This document shows, piece by piece, positions 63,824 to 64,000 of a DNA stretch of 64,000 nt. The stretch is from positions 1 to 64,000 of the forward strand of contig NZ_JAAGVY010000027.1 of NCBI RefSeq assembly GCF_010686655.1. The letters are read 5' to 3'. Under the pieces are notes generated by a model. That model made no database searches and was not told where the DNA came from. It saw only the letters and a program-made list of their open reading frames with translations. The stretch comes from Cryomorpha ignava. Its GTDB lineage: Bacteria > Bacteroidota > Bacteroidia > Flavobacteriales_D > Cryomorphaceae. The translations under genes were made by a program, and so were the position numbers. Each line of letters starts with the position of its first letter. Position 1 is the first letter of the stretch.

Positions 63824-64000
63824 TTAGATATAGAGCTTTTCGTAGTATTCTTCAAGCATGCGAAGTACCGCAAATTCATCTTTGCAGTCCATGATACTCT
63901 GCTGCATCATAGCTACCCATTTTTTATGATTGTCGTAGTAAGTAGGCATTACTTCTTCGAGCAAAACCTTATATAAAGCGTCGCCATCGTGCTTGTCGTG
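63824..64000 (-). CDS. glgP: alpha-glucan phosphorylase, C-terminal fragment (partial)
   Basis: The last 58 codons of a gene running off the window: LYKVLLEEVMPTYYDNHKKW, then VAMMQQSIMDCKDEFAVLRM and LEEYYEKLYI with a TAA stop. This matches the C-terminus of the glycogen phosphorylase (GT35, alpha-glucan family) proteins of Bacteroidota, which release glucose-1-phosphate from glycogen or maltodextrin. A terminator follows. The gene start is outside the window. Confidence 0.75.
   Translation of the reverse strand, partial: HDKHDGDALYKVLLEEVMPTYYDNHKKWVAMMQQSIMDCKDEFAVLRMLEEYYEKLYI

Overview
The window looks like a chromosomal segment from a member of the Bacteroidota, probably a flavobacterium-like lineage. 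Evidence: two large secreted proteins with type IX secretion (T9SS) C-terminal sorting domains, a DUF1573 protein, a RhuM-family gene, a small IVS/four-helix-bundle gene, and several upstream regions with the Bacteroidota -7 promoter box TAnnTTTG. I found no tRNA, rRNA, CRISPR array, integrase or transposase.

Layout. (1) 56-4277, minus strand: the end of a surface-polysaccharide cluster (asparagine synthetase, glycosyltransferase, O-antigen ligase-like protein). (2) 4.3-9.8 kb: accessory DNA with a ParDE toxin-antitoxin pair, a secreted PQQ-like protein, a gene broken by two in-frame TAG codons beside an intact PIN protein, and short repeats. (3) 9.8-28.4 kb, plus strand: a dense defence island. 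A type I restriction-modification operon (half-length S, HsdM, HsdS, then HsdR and a YgjP-like metallopeptidase) has a CBASS-like module between hsdS and hsdR: DUF2188 protein, patatin phospholipase (CapV-like), CD-NTase 1, standalone E2-like protein, CD-NTase 2, membrane GGDEF protein, then a Fic protein. A helicase-Vsr nuclease fusion and an HNH nuclease follow. (4) 28.5-32 kb: two secreted proteins and decayed rhuM copies. (5) 32.2-35.5 kb: pta-ackA. (6) 36.0-42.8 kb, minus: a fatty-acid beta-oxidation operon led by a MarR regulator with a perfect palindrome upstream. (7) 43.1-49.7 kb, minus: VapBC-type pair, two T9SS cargo proteins, a DUF4143 ATPase and a remnant of a second copy. (8) 49.9-64 kb: core genes (DUF1573, valS, ppx/gppA, asparaginase, uvrD/pcrA, a polysaccharide ABC exporter, a SpoIIE-type phosphatase, and the 3' end of a glucan phosphorylase).

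The most interesting part is 13.4-18.9 kb. Genes with tiny gaps or 4-base overlaps encode a patatin effector, two collinear cGAS/DncV-like nucleotidyltransferases with all three metal-binding acids at identical positions, an E2-like protein, and a two-TM GGDEF protein. That is three candidate nucleotide-messenger synthases in one operon. Only the first CD-NTase has a C-terminal tail (ending FGGQ), so it is the likelier E2 partner. Between fic and hsdR lies an array of four 42-bp units, each an inverted repeat, with arm sequences that differ between units but largely keep pairing.

Many intergenic gaps carry degenerate heptanucleotide repeats (CYAANNA, CAATNNG or TAATTNN types), often beside small accessory genes such as the four-helix-bundle gene inserted in the fad operon.
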